Below, one piece after another: positions 1 to 8,943 of a stretch of DNA of 23,828 nt. Each line of letters begins with the position of its first letter. Position 1 is the stretch's first letter. The stretch is from Priapulus caudatus (taxonomy: Eukaryota > Priapulida > Priapulimorpha > Priapulimorphida > Priapulidae). The stretch lies in the NCBI RefSeq assembly GCF_000485595.1, contig NW_014577136.1, forward strand, positions 472,300 through 496,127. Direction: 5' to 3'. The position numbers and the translations under genes are program-made. A model generated the notes under the pieces. It saw only the letters and a program-made list of their open reading frames with translations, was not told where the DNA came from and did no database searches.

Positions 1-124
1 TCAACATCAACATCAACATCAACATCAACATCAACATCAACATCAACATCAACATCAACATCAACATCAACATCAGCATCTACAGCGGCTAACAATACCA
101 ACATCAGCTTCAACATCAGCATCA
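1..124. repeat. (TCAACA)n hexanucleotide microsatellite
   Basis: Perfect TCAACA units run from the first base to about 73. They then decay through CATCAGCATC variants to about 124. The array is cut by the window edge, so its full length is unknown. The strand shown is stop-free in places, but nothing suggests coding. Confidence 0.95.
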
Positions 125-1089
125 ATTATTGCTAATGATGCCAGCTAATTAACCACCGAAAGGTTGGGGTGATAGTGAAACACGTGATCACTAGCACCTA
201 GCCGTAAGCAACCCGGGAACGGAAGACGTGACACCCTACCACATCAGTGATTTATCGAGTAGTTTAAAACATTTATTATTTAATTTGTAACACAACAAGT
301 TTACACGGTGAGCCGATTACACTACGAAAACAAATCGAAGATTCCTGCCAATCACCATCCTGCGCACGGCGCCTGCGCAGCAGCACTAACGTGACGTCAC
401 TCACCCAGCAACAACGAGCATTTCATCGCGGTAACGGCGTCGTACAGCGAGTTCGATTAAGCTGAGAGCAAACAACGACCGATCTACCGATGAGTTGAGA
501 CTATGTACACGTTCGCGCCCACGCCCCTCAATTACCTAATGACATTTAAAAAAGCGTTTTATATGAATTATCGAACGGCGTGATATAGAGACTTTTTATC
601 GATGCATCTACCACGGATGGTGTACAAAGGCGATCCGCTACGTAGCTTGGCTGCTGTGGCCCCGCGTACACAATACGGTACACTACCGCGATAGCGCGCA
701 GAAAATTTGCGATTGCTAGTTCCATTGAGGATTGTTCGCGGGAAAGCAAACTCCGTGAGTTTTATCGATTGATGTTGGGAAAATATCGGTTGCGCGCGAG
801 AAATCAGACAGCATGACTGGTGCGTGAGTCGCCGTCACGAGTTCACGTGTGTTTTAATTACAGGAAAACGGTTTTAATTTTAATGGTGGGGACCGCGCGA
901 TTTAAGTTTCGCGAAATCTCTAGCGTGTCCTGAGCGATCTACATTGTTTGGAGAATTGCAGCTCTCTCGTCTATCCCTCGCTCGCATATCTTGTTCGTCG
1001 CTCGATCTAAGACGCATTGTCTAGCTTGCTTGATACAATGGCATGTGTACGAATAGAATTTTTTAAGGATGGGCTAAGTCTAAGTTCCT
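125..1089. other. Unassigned intergenic DNA
   Basis: I see no repeat or coding feature that can be assigned here. The 360-460 part is CpG-rich; the rest is mixed composition. A 67-codon minus-strand open frame at 546-749 has no recognisable motif and is judged spurious. Confidence 0.6.
369..399. promoter_or_regulatory. Possible NRF-1-like and CRE sites in a CpG-rich patch
   Basis: Seen: GCGCCTGCGC at 369-378, one base from the NRF-1 palindrome core, and a perfect TGACGTCA at 392-399, the full CRE consensus bound by CREB/ATF proteins. The surrounding 100 bases are CpG-rich. In animals such a pair often marks a CpG-type promoter. No gene is visible downstream on either strand, so this is only a motif match and may be chance. 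Confidence 0.15.
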
Positions 1090-1440
1090 TTCTCTAGTAT
1101 CAAAATGCCCCTAAATTTTTTTGTCATAAATTTCATCGAATTGCCAACTTTGTGTATTATTTCTTGAATTTTACCTCTAAATGTATTCCAAATGCAAAAT
1201 TAATGCCAAAAATGAATTCAGTGACCTCAAATTAGCTATAAAAACATGTGTCACAATAGTTCCTATGACAAACGGTTCAGGAGTTGTGAGTCGACCAAGT
1301 TTTCCAAAATGGCCACCGGCGGCCATCTTGGATTTTGAGATAGAACGTGTGTCTTTGGATAATTTTTTTCCTAGGGTTCTGAGGAACTTCTATGCCAAAG
1401 GGGCCATTTGTAGCATGAGTTGAAGTCAAAAAACACTTAG
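1090..1440. repeat. Interspersed-repeat-like segment with GGCGGCCATCTTGGATTTT core
   Basis: The core at about 1310-1337 (ATGGCCACCGGCGGCCATCT) contains a near-perfect palindrome and continues into TTGGATTTTGAG. Similar wording recurs in interspersed repeats of many animals, from general knowledge of such repeats. No second copy is present in the window, so boundaries are approximate. An 80-codon open frame on the plus strand (1181-1423) lies within it, has no recognisable domain, and is probably incidental. Confidence 0.35.
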
Positions 1441-1995
1441 CATGTCTACTAATCACCGCACTGTCTCTGTCTTGACGTCTAAACCGCCGCCATTATTGTA
1501 AGCCGAATCGATCATCATTAACTAGGCCTGCACGTAGCATCGCTACTTCGCTACGTCACGAGAATCGATATAGTGGATAATTATGATTTCGGATTAAGAA
1601 TTGCCGAGCATATGGTTGCAGTAATGATCATCAAGGATAGCCGAGCTGTCTGCTTTTAAGGATTCGTAGTAGAAGTGTAGGGCCTAATTAGTGTAACAAG
1701 GCATATAATTATATCGTGCCGGATGATAGAACCCCTTTATAGCACGGCGGTTCTAAACACCCATGCACGATTAAAGTATGTGTGTGTTGTTAGCGCACTG
1801 ACAGAAATATTAGAGTTACTGCTTGGCTCAAGTCACTGCGTATGACGGACATCGAAATTTAAGGTCATCTCGATTCTTTACGAGATCGGACGTTTCGTAA
1901 TAGAATTTGGATCGTTATAATATTCGGTGGAGTCAGATAGACGCGCTTAAGTATCAACGTAATTTGCATATGTTCCTGCAATCCTTGCGCTCTTT
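1441..1995. other. Unassigned intergenic DNA
   Basis: Mixed composition with no assignable gene or repeat. A small hairpin-capable stretch lies at about 1531-1554 (ACGTAGC ... GCTACGT). Nothing else stands out. Confidence 0.6.
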
Positions 1996-2144
1996 AGATT
2001 TCTCTCTCGCCTGCTGGGTCGCTTGCGCTCTCTTTCTCTTTTCTCTTTCTGACGCCATTTCTCTCGCCTTCTCTCTTTCTTTCTATGTCTCTCCATCCCG
2101 CTCGCTCACTTACTCATACGCTCTCATTCTTACTCTCCCTCACC

Positions 2145-2221
<77 letters not shown>

Positions 2222-2260
2222 ACCTCACTCATTCTCTCTTACGCGCGCTCGCTCACACAG
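1996..2260. repeat. Pyrimidine-rich tract with (TC)n core
   Basis: A near-pure (TC)n run occupies about 2148-2210. It is embedded in degenerate CT-rich DNA from about 1996 to 2260. It produces serine/leucine-rich open frames on the plus strand, which are artefacts of the dinucleotide. Confidence 0.95.
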
Positions 2261-2439
2261 CCACGCACTCAAACGCCACGCATACATACATGAATGTACG
2301 TACGTGTGCACAGACACACACGCGCGCACACGACGTTACGAGTTAGAAGAATCACCCAAAAAAACAGAGAATTCCAAACTACTACTACACAGAAACATTC
2401 AGGGGCCGTGTTATGCCTCCAGCTCATAAGCATGTGCAT

Positions 2440-2440
2440 A

Positions 2441-2497
<57 letters not shown>

Positions 2498-2935
2498 CAC
2501 ACACACACGCACATACACAACACACGACACAACCACCACACAACACACACACACACACACTAACACACACACACACGCACACACCACACACACACACACA
2601 CTACACACACACACCGCGACATACACTCACACACACACATAACACACACACACACCCACCACACTCCACACACACACGCCACACACAACTCTCTCTCCAC
2701 ACACACACCACACACACCCACACACCACACCTTCACACACAACTACACACACACACTCACACAAACACACACCACACAACACCACACACAACGCACGCAC
2801 GCAACGTCACGCACGCCGCCTCACACACACACACACACACCACACGCTCGCACGGCACGCACGCACGCCCGTCTCAACCCACACAACACAACACCACCAC
2901 ACACACACACCCACAACTACACCAAACACAGACTA
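2440..2935. repeat. Degenerate (CA)n array with CACG patches
   Basis: A clean (AC)n run at about 2445-2494 is followed by about 440 bases of CA repeat broken by frequent one-base drops (ACC, CAAC, CTAC). ACGC-rich patches occur at about 2790-2820 and 2845-2870. The drop-out pattern resembles uncorrected long-read error, though true degeneration is possible. Threonine/histidine-rich (plus) and cysteine/valine-rich (minus) frames here are shadows of the repeat. Confidence 0.9.
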
Positions 2936-3390
2936 CGGACCAGCACACACAGTCGGCTTTTTTTACCCGAACCGCACAACACAGCACACAAAAAACAAAC
3001 CACAACACTCACAACAGCAAGCGCAAGGATTAAGGGGAAAAAACAAGGGAACCTAAAAGGCACGGAAACAGAATGAAGCGTATAAATAAAGGAGAGACGG
3101 GATATGCAATAACGAAAACAACAACAAACCAGAGACATGAGGGGGAAAAAAACACCACAAGAAAACGAAAAAACAAACGGAATGGAAGCAGGGTGATAAC
3201 AAACATCAAAACACAACACGGGCGCCCCCCCGGGCCGGACAACAAAGGGTATAAGACACAAAAAGGGATTCATAAGAAGTGAAAACACGCGCGGTCGAGA
3301 GCTCGCTAAACCAAACGAAGAGGTAAACTCAACAACGGGATCCGCATACCGGAAAAAATACAGGAAGGATTAAAAACACAACACTACAAT
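2936..3390. other. T-poor, A/G-rich segment between CA arrays
   Basis: This segment has very few T residues on the shown strand (for example a single T in 3121-3180) and many A and G homopolymers. It resembles neither a simple repeat nor either copy of the neighbouring duplication. It could be a biased tract or a low-quality consensus stretch. Minus-strand frames at 2917-3288 look like hydrophobic proteins only because A-rich DNA reads as T-rich codons in reverse. Confidence 0.5.
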
Positions 3391-3660
3391 CACACTATCC
3401 ACACTCACACACCAACACACACAAACACACACACACACACACACTTACAACACACCACACACACACACACACCACACACACAACACACACACACACACTC
3501 ACCACAACACTCACACCACACACACACACACACACCACCACCACACTACACTCAACACACACACACCACACACACACACGCACCACCACACAACACACAC
3601 ACCCAACACACACACACACCACACACACACACACCACAAACACACACACGCGCGCGCGCG
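3391..3660. repeat. Degenerate (CA)n array leading copy A of the duplication
   Basis: CA repeat with frequent one-base interruptions, ending in a (CG)n/CACGC-rich stretch at about 3648-3680. The same order, CA array then GC-rich boundary then unique sequence, recurs at 4550-5075. Confidence 0.9.
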
Positions 3661-4520
3661 CTGCGCACTGCACGCCACGCACGCCGGCATCCATTTGCGC
3701 CATCTGGTCCGTAAGTAATCGATAAACAGCCCCTTCAATGACATTGTGGGAGCCTGTGGTCGAGGGTGTGGAAGTGAAAGGTGTGGTGCTGTGTGAAACA
3801 TGTGTAGCTCTAAACAACCGAGCATTAGTCGCAGTAAGACTTGCTCTAAGTTACCTCCGCAGGGGGCTGTGGCGAGGGGTTATGTTTTCACCTGGTCGTA
3901 TCTTTGAGTTGTTGGTTTATTGTGTTGGAAAAAGAGCGATGATGGAGGAAAAGTCAAAAAAGAAGAACATGATGATGTTACCATGCACGTTTTCAGTAGC
4001 ACTTCCCGTAGGTGCGCTGGCTGAGTAGACGTAATACAAACACGCAACCACAGGTTCTAAGGGGGCAACACATCTACCCCACCTGGCACCGTCGCACTAA
4101 TCGGATCCAATTAATTATATATAATTATGTTAATTAATTCAATTTTTCTTTAATTAATTTAATTAATTAATAACACTCTTAACATTGCAGAGAATTCAGC
4201 GCACTGTGCGCGCGAGATCTGTGCTCTCGAGTGCTCTAGTTTAAAACTATTTTACGCCGCATGACAAACGTGATGACTTTATTTTTTGGCTTGTTGGAGC
4301 AACGCGTGCGATTCCGGTGAGGGACAGATTTGGAAAAGCCACTTCATGCGAGAGTGCTGGGGACTCGATCTATTTACTTATACTCGACGTCCGCGTTAGT
4401 GAGCCTGTTAACACATGGGAGAGCGCGGAATGTAAAGATGAGAGACGTGTATACATAACATCAAGAGCCATCATAAGAAGCATATATTACCTTCTTTATA
4501 AACTTCGCTCTTTGATATAA
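3660..4520. repeat. Tandem duplication, copy A
   Basis: This unique-looking unit recurs at 5055-5610 in the same order and orientation. Shared blocks include the boundary ACGCACGCCG, TGACAT, a TTACCTC.GCAG stretch, GAGTTGTTGGTT, ACAAACACGCAACCACAGG, GCCACTTCAT.GCGAGAGT and CAAGAGCCATC. Copy A carries three extra stretches absent from copy B: about 3745-3788, about 3935-3985, and an AT-rich insert at about 4103-4308. The 96-codon plus-strand frame at 3738-4028 spans these indels and is not conserved in copy B, so it is not judged a gene. Confidence 0.8.
4103..4308. other. Insertion in copy A absent from copy B
   Basis: Relative to copy B, about 205 bases are extra here. They begin with an AT-rich TTAATTAA-type tract (4108-4172) and continue through a GC-richer part with GCGCGCGAG. 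No clear terminal inverted repeats or target duplication were found by eye. It may be an insertion in A or a deletion in B. Confidence 0.55.
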
Positions 4521-4549
4521 AAAGTAATTACAGTAATACATTCCATACA

Positions 4550-4815
4550 CACATAAACCACCACACACACTACACACACTAGCAGCACAACTCACATCGA
4601 CGACACACACACACACCCACACACACACACACATAACACGACACGCACGCAGACGGGCACGCACGACTCCACACCACACAACACACACACACCACGCAGC
4701 GCCACGCACGCCACGCCCGCTCACACACAACACACACACGACTCACACACACACACACCACACCACACACAAACACACTCACCACACACACACACACACA
4801 CACACACTCGACACA

Positions 4816-4846
<31 letters not shown>

Positions 4847-4915
4847 CACTTACACACACACACACACCCACACACACAACACACACACTACCCACACACA
4901 ACTCACACACACCAC

Positions 4916-4950
<35 letters not shown>

Positions 4951-5055
4951 CAACACACACACACACAACAACACACCACACACACACACAACACATCAAA
5001 CACACACAGCACACACAGCCACACACACACAACACACACACACACACACGGCGCG
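4550..5055. repeat. Degenerate (CA)n array leading copy B of the duplication
   Basis: About 500 bases of CA repeat with the same one-base drop-outs as the upstream arrays. CACGCACGC patches lie at about 4637-4730. Cysteine/valine-rich minus-strand frames here are repeat shadows. Confidence 0.9.
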
Positions 5056-5610
5056 CGCGCTGCGCCGCACGCTACGCACGCCGCTGGCAGCCATTTGGCA
5101 TCGGCGTAACGTAATCGTATAACAGCCCTTAATGACATGTTGATGTGTGAAAACATAGTTAGTCGTAACACAAACCCGCATTGATTCGCAGGTAAGAACT
5201 TGCCTCTAATTACCTCGCAGAGGCTTGGCGGGCGGTTAGTTTTCCCGCGTGTCGTTGAGTTGTTGGTTGTGTGTTTGTTGTGTGCCATGCAGCGTTTTCA
5301 GTTTCACTTCGCATAGTGGCGCTGAGCTGCCTAGACTATACAAACACGCAACCACAGGCTAAGGTGGCAAACCAACAGTCCTCCCCAACCTGCACGCTTC
5401 GCATAATCGTGGCATCGGTGAGGAACGATTGATATGCCACTTCATTGCGAGAGTGGCTGGCGACTCGACTATTTACTATATTTGCCGGTCCGCAGTAGTG
5501 CGCCTGTAAACAGGGAGGGCGGTAATGCCTAAAGATTAAGAGATGTTGTTATACATAACTCAAGAGCCATCTAAGCTATACATTATCGCTTTCTTTATTA
5601 CGCTCTGATA
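5055..5610. repeat. Tandem duplication, copy B
   Basis: This is the second copy of the 3660-4520 unit, offset by about 1,395 bases at its start. It is shorter mainly because three stretches of copy A are missing. Where the copies align they differ by many single-base insertions and deletions, at a density higher than the substitutions. That pattern is more typical of raw long-read error than of evolutionary divergence. No coding potential is shared between copies. Confidence 0.8.
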
Positions 5611-5697
5611 CATATACATTACATTCATTCATACACACAGACACCCGCAGCCGCCGCCCACGAACACACAGACGCATAACACTACGCACGGCACAAC

Positions 5698-5753
5698 ACA
5701 TATATATATGTATATATACTATTAGATATAACATGCACCTAATATATATATAT

Positions 5754-5784
<31 letters not shown>

Positions 5785-5800
5785 CTATTATATTACTAGC
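5698..5800. repeat. (TA)n microsatellite
   Basis: TATATA runs at 5699-5720 and 5741-5785, broken by short ATTAG/TTATTA interruptions. Confidence 0.95.
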
Positions 5801-5920
5801 GTGGATACCGGCGGTGCCGGGGAATATAAGTGGGCTTACTGACAGTTGGTGACCGCTTGGTTGAAAGGAAAAGATCCCAAAAAATCTAACTATCTATCTA
5901 TCCATGCATCCATCCCATTC

Positions 5921-6302
5921 CATGCCATCCCATGACAGCCCATGCCATGCCATGCCATGCCATGCCATGCCATGCCATGCCATGCCATGCCATGCCATGC
6001 CATCCCATCCCATCCCATCCCATGCCATGCCATGCCATGCCATGCCATCCCATCCCATCCCATCCCATGCCATGCCATCCCATCCCATTACACCGCATCC
6101 CATCCCATCCCATCCCATCGCATCCCATCGCATCCCATCCCATCCCATCCCATCCCATCCCATGGCATCCCATCCCATCGCATCCCATCCCATCCCATCC
6201 CATGGCATCCCATCCCATCCCATCCCATCCCATCGCATCCCATCCCATGGCATCCCATTCCATCCCATCCCATCGCATCCCATCCCATCCCATCTCATCC
6301 CA
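5921..6302. repeat. Pentanucleotide (CATGC/CATCC)n array
   Basis: The 5-bp units CATGC, CATCC, CATCG and CATGG run head to tail. A homogeneous block of CATGC fills 5941-6000. A CATCC-dominated block with CATCG and CATGG variants follows to 6302. A short (CTAT)n lies just before, at 5887-5901. No unit variant makes a stop codon in most frames, so long open frames appear on both strands; they are artefacts. Confidence 0.97.
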
Positions 6303-6500
6303 AACAGTAAAAAATAATAAGAAATCAAAATAAGAAGCTTCAGCCTAGCCAAGACTTCAGCCTGTATGCTTGTGTAGGTCAATAGATTGAGTTCTCACCT
6401 GTTCACTATGTCCACTGTGTTCACCTGTAGCACAAATAGTTCAGTTGTTGCTACCAAACTCTTAAGGCACACGCTCAAAGTCTTAAGGCACTCGCACGTT
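6303..6500. other. Unassigned DNA
   Basis: Nothing assignable. A short near-duplication of CTTAAGGCAC is present at about 6462-6471 and 6482-6491. Confidence 0.5.
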
Positions 6501-6501
6501 G

Positions 6502-6522
6502 CCGCCATCTATTGACGAATAG
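6502..6522. repeat. Direct repeat CCGCCATCTATTGAYGAATAG, copy 1
   Basis: This 21-base sequence recurs at 6796-6816 with one substitution (C/T). Both copies are followed by TTTTAAACTTTTAAAC-type AT-rich DNA. The pair brackets the tRNA-like element. Confidence 0.8.
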
Positions 6523-6682
6523 TAAATTATTAAATTTTAAACTTTTAAACTTTTCTTATTTTTTAATGAATGTAGTAAAATTTATTTGTTAAATTTTGAA
6601 GTGGCAGAAGTACTGGCTGAAGTTGCAGAAGTACATACTAAAGAGGTAGATAAAGGGAAAAAGGGAAAAAAGGGGAAAATAA

Positions 6683-6763
6683 GTTTTCCAGCTGGGACTC
6701 GAAACCGGAGTGCCGGTATAGGAGACGGATGTTCTAGCGATTAGGCCACTGCGCCGTTAAGTG
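6683..6763 (-). pseudogene. tRNA-Arg(CCT)-like sequence, probably a SINE head or tRNA pseudogene
   Basis: Read on the minus strand, GGCGCAGTGGCC matches the Pol III A box (TRGCNNAGYNGG, with C in place of the first T). GGTTTCGAGTCCC matches the B box (GGTTCGANTCC) with one extra T. GCG/CGC can form a D stem. A 7-base anticodon loop CTCCTAT fits T33 followed by anticodon CCT, closed by an imperfect 5-bp stem. The acceptor stem does not pair, so this is not a functional tRNA. Its place between two 21-base direct repeats and next to an A/G-rich run (6645-6682) suits a tRNA-derived SINE, on the general knowledge that many SINE heads come from tRNAs. Confidence 0.6.
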
Positions 6764-6795
6764 TATCCCACGTACGTGATGTTAATCTGTACGCA

Positions 6796-6816
6796 CCGCC
6801 ATCTATTGATGAATAG
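6796..6816. repeat. Direct repeat CCGCCATCTATTGAYGAATAG, copy 2
   Basis: Second copy of the 6502-6522 repeat, 294 bases downstream, with the same AT-rich continuation. The shared AT-rich flank means the repeat extends beyond 21 bases and is more than a simple target-site duplication. Confidence 0.8.
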
Positions 6817-6962
6817 AATTTTTACCAATTTTTAACTTTTTAACTTTTTTAAATTTGTTAACTTTTAAACCTCCCAGACGTGCTGATTCTGAAAATATCT
6901 TTAGTTTTTCTTTAGGCGGCGGAGTTCTTTAGTTATGCGAGTAAGGACTAATTCGCTTGAAC

Positions 6963-6965
<3 letters not shown>

Positions 6966-7005
<40 letters not shown>
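6966..7005. repeat. (TA)n microsatellite
   Basis: About 39 bases of uninterrupted TA, followed by TATGTGTGTGTAAT. It abuts the start of the 465-bp dispersed repeat. Confidence 0.95.
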
Positions 7006-7009
<4 letters not shown>

Positions 7010-7020
7010 GTGTGTGTAAT

Positions 7021-7485
7021 AGTCTTGACGTTATGCGGCCATGATGCCGAGGCGCGCCGAGGATTGACACGTTGGGTCTTCAAATCACAGTCTACGCCGT
7101 ACCTCTCTATTATAACTTCTAGGTATAATAGCATTAGAGCATGGAATCGCCGATCTCAGGAACTAGGGCATTCTGCTAGGCTAGAACGGTTTCCTACGAT
7201 AGAGTTTGGCACAAATACGAAAATAACACGCTGTTTAGCGCACTGCGCTATAGGTCCTTCTGTTGCATTTTCGCATCTCCGTAATCACAATAAGCCCCGC
7301 CTTCTTCGTTGATGGACATGAATGGAGCGTGACCGACGTTACCAGTTTCTTGTACCTACCGTCGTTCCCCAGCCTATTTTCTTTTCGTAAATAATGAAAT
7401 GCCCGGCTGATGCATTTTGCATCAAAGAGGAAAATTTTCCGCATTTTCACTTTTCGCAAGTAAACGAGTGCGTCATTCATTGAAC
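7021..7485 (+). repeat. 465-bp dispersed repeat, copy 1
   Basis: Begins AGTCTTGACGTTATGCGGCC and ends at CGTCATTCATTGAACA. It matches 19683-20147 in the same orientation over the same total length, with scattered substitutions and a few small indels, including an 8-base difference near 7215. The indels are not multiples of three, so the open frames on both strands (7010-7312, 7235-7480) are not a conserved protein. No terminal inverted repeats were found. It is an unclassified interspersed repeat, possibly a non-autonomous element. Confidence 0.85.
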
Positions 7486-7618
7486 AATTAAAGAGAGAGT
7501 TTACTCTAGGTTCTAGGGTTATTTTTTAGCTAATTTAGGTCATAATTACGCTACATAAAATGTTTCGTTTATTTTAATGTTTTAAAACTAACGACTACAT
7601 GCAGTTTGATTTCAACGA

Positions 7619-7918
7619 CGGTCGCGCCACTTAAAGCACACGATCTGAAAAGTTGCGCAAAACCACTTTCCAGCCAAGGGCTACAGACCGAGGGTGTTTC
7701 TTATTTATGAATTTAAAAGCAAAAAGATTGTAATATCTTATAAACAACTTGTAGTTTTAGTTATAATATGGATAAATTTGCCCTAAAATCAATATCGTTC
7801 GGTTAAATAGCATTTAGGTATAAATATAATTGCACTTTTGTAATTAGCCCTCGGTCTGTAACGTGCAAAATAAATTGTCAAATACGCAACTTTTTCGAGG
7901 TGGCAGCACGGTCGCGAG
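7619..7918. mobile_element. Old MITE-like element with degenerate inverted arms
   Basis: The left arm (7619-7694) and right arm (7847-7918) share inverted blocks in matching order. TACAGACCGAGGG at 7682-7694 pairs with CCCTCGGTCTGTA at 7848-7860. GAAAAGTTGCG near 7647 pairs with CGCAACTTTTTC near 7885. GGTCGCG pairs with CGCGACC at the outer ends. The 150-base centre is AT-rich. This arrangement suits an old non-autonomous DNA transposon; no target duplication is visible. Confidence 0.45.
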
Positions 7919-8246
7919 GGTCATGGCGCCGTTTAAATTTCGTAGCGTTGATGTGTAATTAATTATAACAATTAAATTAGGTATCTGGTAACAAATACGT
8001 GTGGGTATAGACGATTTGTTATACAGTAAGTACAGTTGTATTCAGTAAAATCCTAGAGTCTACTTTCCCTTTAAGCAAAACACCCCTGGCCAATGTTTAC
8101 GGGCCACAGCGCCATCTCGTGGATGTTTTATATGTAAATATGGGGATTTTCAATAAAATCATGCGTTTTTAATGTATTTACGACGATTTACATATAGAAA
8201 CTATATGTTATTTTTACTGATTTCTCCGTAATTTTCCTTGGAGTTT
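7919..8246. other. AT-rich unassigned DNA
   Basis: No gene. A CAGCGCCATCTCGTGG phrase at about 8107-8122 is reminiscent of interspersed-repeat text, but no second copy is in the window. Confidence 0.5.
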
Positions 8247-8778
8247 TCATCGTCTTTCAATGCCTTTCGGTAGATTTTTCTGCGTTTTCTGCGTGATTAT
8301 TATTTTACGCAGGCACTCATTTTCGAAATCCTCCAACATTTGTACTTCTTCCATTAAGTCCATGTTTCACTGTTATTTAGGAAGGAAGGTAAAACTGTGC
8401 ATTCGTATAATTTCACTGTTGCTTCTATAGAATGATTTCCATTATTTTGCTCTTCTGCCCATGATAATATTTCCCTCATCATGAACCTACATTTTTCAGT
8501 TCGGACTCTTATCATATCGTTATAACCTCCTAGTCCTATATCATTAATTAAATCCCCTATGTATGAATATTTGGTGCATTTTTTGATTACTTGATTGCCT
8601 ATTAATATCTCCTTCTCTATCCTTTCTTTGTTTGTGAATTTTATAACCATTGTATTTGTTTTGTTCATATTAAATTCTAATCTTTTTGATTCAGCTAATC
8701 TGGACTGGAGCATAACTGAGCGATTTTTGTTACTGTTTTATAATCTCCAATTCCTAGAATATCGTCCATATATAATCA
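8247..8778 (-). pseudogene. Non-LTR retrotransposon reverse-transcriptase relic (C-terminal part)
   Basis: Three adjacent minus-strand frames together read like the end of a LINE-type reverse transcriptase. The first (8772 to about 8706) gives YMDDILGIGDYKTVTKIAQL, where YMDD is the catalytic Y-x-D-D box. After a frameshift the main frame (8713-8354) gives the familiar order FNMNKTNTMVI, YSYIGDLIND, then VLPSFLNNSETWT. In general knowledge these match the post-palm region (N-K-T-K, Y-L-G, C-E-T-W) of LINE polymerases. A further frameshift gives MEEVQMLEDFENECLRKI (8354-8301), a likely thumb continuation ending at a stop near 8247. Fingers, upstream palm and endonuclease are missing. The 5' side stops abruptly where the 168-bp hairpin repeat begins (8776). 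At least two frameshifts make this a dead copy. The clade is not assigned. Confidence 0.8.
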
Positions 8779-8943
8779 TTGTCATCTTCTAAAACTACAG
8801 ACCATCCGCTGACCGCTGTGGAGACGTGCGCCGGGCCTCGAATTTGGCGCACGTCTCCACTGCGGACAGCGCTTCATACTTGAACATCCCCGCGGTCGCG
8901 TGCGCATATATGCGATATCCCGCGGAACTGCGCGTCTCATCCG
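8776..8943 (+). repeat. 168-bp hairpin repeat, copy 1
   Basis: This matches 20866-21033 at 164 of 168 bases by eye, with no indels; all four differences are transitions. It contains a hairpin: 26-base arms at 8807-8832 and 8846-8871 (24 of 26 paired) around a 13-base loop. It also has the palindrome CGCATATATGCG near 8903-8914. It is CpG-rich. Flanks diverge sharply on both sides of both copies, so these are element boundaries. The class is unknown; the GTGCGCCGGGC wording also appears in the small inverted-repeat element at 17781-17858. Open frames through it (8795-9088 minus, 8826-9041 plus) are incidental. Confidence 0.9.

Noticed and set aside
1181-1423. 80-codon plus-strand gene
   Set aside because: It lies in interspersed-repeat-like DNA with no recognisable motif, no splice context and no partner.
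2269-5288. Long cysteine/valine-rich and threonine/histidine-rich open frames
   Set aside because: They coincide exactly with degenerate CA arrays, occur in overlapping frames on both strands, and lack any non-repetitive domain. They are dinucleotide translations, not cysteine-rich secreted peptides.
5890-6382. Met/Trp/Asp/Gly- and His/Pro/Ser-rich frames
   Set aside because: Pure products of the pentanucleotide array; every frame is open because the units contain no stop.
6683-6763. Functional tRNA-Arg(CCT)
   Set aside because: The acceptor stem does not pair, the T loop has an extra base and the anticodon stem has a mismatch.
7010-7480. Protein conserved between the two 465-bp repeat copies
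   Set aside because: Indels between copies are not multiples of three and frames are not kept, so the similarity is at DNA level only.
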